Part shown: piece after piece, positions 5,408 through 7,655 of the stretch | How positions within the stretch are numbered: position 1 is the stretch's first letter | How the letters are laid out: each line of letters starts with the position of its first letter | Assembly (NCBI GenBank): GCA_020722645.1 | Contig: DYKL01000161.1 | Span: 1-7,655 of the forward strand | Source: Acetofilamentum sp. | GTDB lineage: Bacteria > Bacteroidota > Bacteroidia > Bacteroidales > JAFGUD01 | Length of the DNA stretch: 7,655 nucleotides | Reading direction: 5' to 3' | The notes under the pieces: model-generated | Databases searched by the model: none | Told to the model about the DNA's origin: nothing | The model's input: the letters and a program-made list of their open reading frames with translations, nothing else | Translations under genes and position numbers: made by a program

Positions 5408-7066
5408 TTAATTTGAAACAAGCTCTAAAATTTTAATATTCAGTTCAATAACGTCGTTTTTTGGTTCAACTGATTTAATGTTTTCCAATATTTTTTTTGG
5501 GTCTGAATTTAAAGTAATACCTGTCAATTCATCATCATCTATTAGAGTGAATAAATATTCGTAATAATCCTTGCCGGAAAATTCGGCATATTCTTCGGCA
5601 GTAGCGTTTATTTGTTGGAGTTTATCGTCAGACCAGTATAAATATCTGTTTTGAATAAAACCACCGGCAGAATGCTTTGATTGTATATTGTAGGCAATGT
5701 TGTTGTTCAAATAAAGTTTTTCGACTTTAAAATTTTCGCAATAAACCGACATACAACTTTCAATTATGCGGTGTTCAATATTTTTTCCTTTTTCTTCGAG
5801 CAGATAATAAAAGAAAATGTTTTGCATACCGTCAGTTATGTGATAAACAAAAGCAGATGAATTGTCAGACACATAAAAATAAGCAATTGGTTTGACAATT
5901 ATTTTACCTTCAAGATTTTCAAATGAACACTCTTCTTCAGAAATATAACAGAATAGTTTAAAGTTTTCAAAATCAACATCTTCGCCTATTTTTGATTTGT
6001 AGTAAAAATACTCAAAACTGCTGACATCATATACATCTTCTAAATCAACTAAACTTGCTGTTGTAGGGTAATCGTCCAATTTATAAATTATAATATCAAA
6101 ATCATTTTCTACAAAATAACCGTCTTTTTTCAATAAAGTGGTTTTTTCGTGTTGAATATAAATCTCATCATTTTTTGTAAATAATTTTGAATTAATTTTT
6201 TCGAACTGGTCTTCGCTCCATAAATCGTAAGCTGCGACAAACTGACCTTCAAACTCCAGAAAGATTTTTTCTTTTGCAAAATTGTTGTCGATTGTTGCAT
6301 TTTCAGGAAAAATTAACATTGTATATCCTTTTAGTTTGTCGTTGAAATCTATGTAAGAAACAGGCAAATATTCGTATTTATGCTGAAAAAGTTCCTTGTC
6401 GGCAGATAAATCAATGAAAACATCAATTTCTTCTTCGGTTAAGTATTTAAGTTGCAGTGTCATTAGTTCGTATGTAGATTTATAAGGTAAAACATCAACT
6501 TCTGTAAATAATTTTTTGATGTTTTCAGAAGATATCATATATAAATCTTCGTTAGTCATTATTAATTCTCCGTCGTTTCTTATAGTGTAGGTGTATGTAG
6601 CAGTATATTTTTTTTCAACATCATTGCATTTTTCGGTAATAATTATTTTGAAATCTTCTGTAATTTCGCTGTTGTATTCGTAATTGTCAGCATATCCGGC
6701 TAATTCATAAGTGTTGATAATGCTGCCTTTGTAATAAGTGTTCATAAATAAAACAGCTTTTTGTTGTTCTATTTTTGCCCAGATTAGTATATCGATTTCC
6801 TGACTGAATTTATAATAAAATCCGGCATAATAATCAGACGTTCCGTTTGTGTATTCAGCGTCTAAAAATTTTATTTGTTCTTCGTCTGTTATTTCCTTAA
6901 AATCAATGACATTATTAAATTCTTTAGGAAAAGTAGCAGGTAATTCAATTTTTTCGATTGTTTCGGCAAATTTCAAAAATTCTTTTTGTTGCTTTTCTGC
7001 TGAATTTTTGCAAGCAGTTATCAAAAATATTGCTGCGGAAAAAAATATAAATAGTTTTTTTGTCAT
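5408..7066 (-). CDS. Large lipoprotein of unknown function
   Basis: A 552-residue exported lipoprotein that I cannot assign to a named family. MTKKLFIFFSAAIFLITAC has a basic start, a hydrophobic core and a lipobox (ITA|C), so Cys19 should be lipidated; its final membrane is unknown, and the residues after it (KNSAEK) are not a clear surface-export signal. The mature protein is acidic and rich in Tyr, Phe and alternating beta-type stretches. Residues 43-170 (from LPATFPKEF) and 193-330 (from LPYKSTYE) seem to share a pattern: a beta segment, a Gly-containing turn and a TYEL or AYDL motif (119-122 and 279-282), then a SEIT- or SKLF-like strand (133-136 and 293-296). This suggests an old internal duplication. 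The C-terminal part has four cysteines, C373/C380 and C438/C443, that could form disulfides outside the cytoplasm. It is first in the unit, 8 nt before the nuclease gene, so an envelope partner, inhibitor or targeting role for the nuclease is possible but unproven. Confidence 0.85.
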   Translation of the reverse strand: MTKKLFIFFSAAIFLITACKNSAEKQQKEFLKFAETIEKIELPATFPKEFNNVIDFKEITDEEQIKFLDAEYTNGTSDYYAGFYYKFSQEIDILIWAKIEQQKAVLFMNTYYKGSIINTYELAGYADNYEYNSEITEDFKIIITEKCNDVEKKYTATYTYTIRNDGELIMTNEDLYMISSENIKKLFTEVDVLPYKSTYELMTLQLKYLTEEEIDVFIDLSADKELFQHKYEYLPVSYIDFNDKLKGYTMLIFPENATIDNNFAKEKIFLEFEGQFVAAYDLWSEDQFEKINSKLFTKNDEIYIQHEKTTLLKKDGYFVENDFDIIIYKLDDYPTTASLVDLEDVYDVSSFEYFYYKSKIGEDVDFENFKLFCYISEEECSFENLEGKIIVKPIAYFYVSDNSSAFVYHITDGMQNIFFYYLLEEKGKNIEHRIIESCMSVYCENFKVEKLYLNNNIAYNIQSKHSAGGFIQNRYLYWSDDKLQQINATAEEYAEFSGKDYYEYLFTLIDDDELTGITLNSDPKKILENIKSVEPKNDVIELNIKILELVSN

Positions 7067-7114
7067 ATTTTTTAAATTATTTTTTTTTTAATCAATACTT
7101 TGACATGTTTAAGG

Positions 7115-7153
7115 TAACAAGATAATAGTCAAATTGTTAAATATAACAAGATA
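7115..7153. repeat. 10-bp direct repeats upstream of the nuclease unit
   Basis: TAACAAGATA occurs at 7115-7124 and 7144-7153, 29 bp apart start to start, with a GTTA-AATA-TAAC inverted pair at 7136-7147 that overlaps the second copy. Their position in the leader of the lipoprotein gene, 49-87 nt before its start, could make them regulator-binding sites. In such AT-rich DNA a chance origin is possible. Confidence 0.35.
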
Positions 7154-7194
7154 TAGTATTATTTATCATGTATCAATCAATTATTTGCAAAATT

Positions 7195-7226
7195 CAAAAA
7201 TAAAAAATTAACTAATAATCTTCAGA
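7195..7226 (-). promoter_or_regulatory. Candidate Bacteroidota-type promoter for the lipoprotein-nuclease unit
   Basis: On the minus strand TATTTTTG (7202-7195) matches all six fixed bases of the Bacteroidota -7 box TAnnTTTG. Upstream of it by 20 nt is TCTG (7226-7223), three of four bases of the TTTG box, at the preferred spacing. Transcription would begin near 7189, leaving a leader of about 120 nt that includes the two TAACAAGATA repeats. No alternative closer to the start codon has both boxes. AT-rich background makes chance matches likely. Confidence 0.3.
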
Positions 7227-7351
7227 AAATCATTTCTTTTTTTTTTGTAAAATAAATTAAATTATTTGAAAAATAAAAAATATTTTTGAATACAGAAATT
7301 TTAAAAACTGTTTAAAAACAATACATTATGATATATAAGTTTTAAAATTTC

Positions 7352-7401
7352 AGGTGTAGGCACCTCAAACGTCAGTAGTGAGGATACCTAAAACGTCAGT
7401 A
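7352..7401. repeat. 24-bp-period tandem repeat with adjoining small hairpin
   Basis: ACCTCAAACGTCAGTA (7362-7377) recurs as ACCTAAAACGTCAGTA (7386-7401) with one mismatch and a 24-bp period; both are preceded by AGG a few bases upstream. Just to the left, AGGTG (7352-7356) pairs with CACCT (7361-7365) across a 4-nt loop. This is the GC-richest part of the right-hand intergenic region and is followed directly by the dispersed segment at 7412. It may be the edge of a larger repeat element. Confidence 0.6.
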
Positions 7402-7411
7402 AAAATAAACG

Positions 7412-7445
7412 AACCAGCGAAGCGATTATAAGCAAGTAATTATTG
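7412..7445 (-). repeat. Dispersed repeat segment, copy 2 (related to 1048-1081)
   Basis: The reverse complement reads CAATAATTACTTGC, a variable stretch, then AATCGCTTCG, matching 1048-1081 at about 27 of 34 positions by hand count. It is directly next to the 24-bp-period tandem repeat, which copy 1 lacks. Its function is unknown. Confidence 0.45.
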
Positions 7446-7482
7446 CAGGTAAATAATATCAATAGTTCGGTATATTTTGAAG

Positions 7483-7605
7483 TAATTCGTTAATATTCAG
7501 CAAATTGATTTTGTACGTGTAACAAATTAGTAATTGATTGAAAATCAATAATTTGCTTCCTTCGTTATTACTCAGGATGACGCTAATTGAAAAATTAACG
7601 AATTA
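7483..7605. repeat. 123-bp segment bounded by 12-bp inverted repeats, with nested hairpins
   Basis: TAATTCGTTAAT (7483-7494) is the exact reverse complement of ATTAACGAATTA (7594-7605). Nested inside, AGCAAATTGATT (7499-7510) is nearly complementary to AATCAATAATTTGCT (7543-7557) with a 3-nt offset, and ATTGATT (7533-7539) pairs with AATCAAT (7543-7549) across a 3-nt loop. A REP-like segment lies inside at 7551-7582. No direct repeat flanks the ends, so insertion is not shown. It could fold as one long imperfect stem. Confidence 0.4.
7551..7582 (-). repeat. REP-like dispersed repeat segment (related to 3384-3407)
   Basis: On the minus strand it reads CGTCATCCTGAG, a variable stretch with GAAGGA, then GAAGCAAAT. 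From memory this is the form of the CGTCATCCTGAG...GAAGGA intergenic repeats seen in many bacterial genomes. It shares the start CGTCAT, the GAG and the end GAAGCAAAT with 3384-3407. Confidence 0.4.
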
Positions 7606-7655
7606 GGCTCTTTTATTAAAGAATGTTGGTAACAAATTTTAATGTTTGGTATAAT

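Larger units (their letters stand above)
7067..7655. other. Intergenic region without a supported gene
   Basis: No convincing coding frame is present. From 7067 to about 7350 the DNA is extremely AT-rich and forms the upstream region of the nuclease unit, with a candidate promoter and a pair of short direct repeats. From 7350 to 7620 it holds several repeat structures listed separately. An ATG at 7623 opens a frame that runs off the window after 11 codons; this is too little to call a gene. Confidence 0.6.

Noticed and set aside
6849..7091. An 80-codon plus-strand frame over the start of the lipoprotein gene
   Set aside because: It is antisense to the signal peptide and start of the lipoprotein and has no independent support.
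7352..7401. A CRISPR array
   Set aside because: Only two 16-bp cores with an 8-nt gap are present, too few and too short for repeats and spacers, and no cas gene is in the window.
7623..7655. An ATG opening a frame that runs off the right edge
   Set aside because: Only 11 codons are visible, with no ribosome-binding or promoter evidence and no recognisable protein start.

Overview
The window is AT-rich DNA that most likely comes from a member of the Bacteroidota. The reasons are the Bacteroidota-typical dihydroorotate-dehydrogenase-like protein at the left edge, a lipoprotein and exported proteins of a style common in that phylum, the absence of Shine-Dalgarno sequences before the starts, and two candidate promoters close to the Bacteroidota -33/-7 form (TTTG, then TAnnTTTG). 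This is inferred from sequence alone.

Layout: (1) 3-920, plus strand, holds most of a dihydroorotate-dehydrogenase-like flavoprotein whose N-terminus is cut by the window edge or diverged. (2) 921-1781 has no gene I can support but is dense in structure: a segment shared with the right end of the window, a perfect 15-bp palindromic hairpin, a 223-bp MITE-like element with perfect 12-bp terminal inverted repeats and a 6-bp flanking direct repeat, and a roughly 80-bp stem-loop element. (3) 1782-3236, minus strand, is a sodium:solute symporter convergent with gene 1. (4) 3237-3435 is a short spacer packed with repeats (a 17-bp tandem, a 20-bp inverted repeat, a REP-like segment); it probably also carries the symporter promoter. 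(5) 3436-7066, minus strand, is a tight three-gene set with gaps of 8 and 20 nt: a large lipoprotein, a membrane-anchored DRGH-type DNA/RNA non-specific endonuclease, and a secreted helical protein resembling the LIC11966 surface-protein family. (6) 7067-7655 has no supported gene; it holds a candidate operon promoter, short direct repeats, a 24-bp-period tandem repeat, and copies related to repeats elsewhere in the window.

How the genes may work together: the three minus-strand genes from 7066 to 3436 look like one transcription unit, and every product carries an export or membrane signal, so they probably act together outside the cytoplasm. An extracytoplasmic nuclease could degrade environmental DNA or RNA, with the lipoprotein and the helical protein as envelope partners of unknown role. 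The symporter lies downstream on the same strand but appears separately promoted, and nothing in the sequence links its substrate to the nuclease. The most unusual content is in the intergenic DNA, where several repeat families are concentrated.
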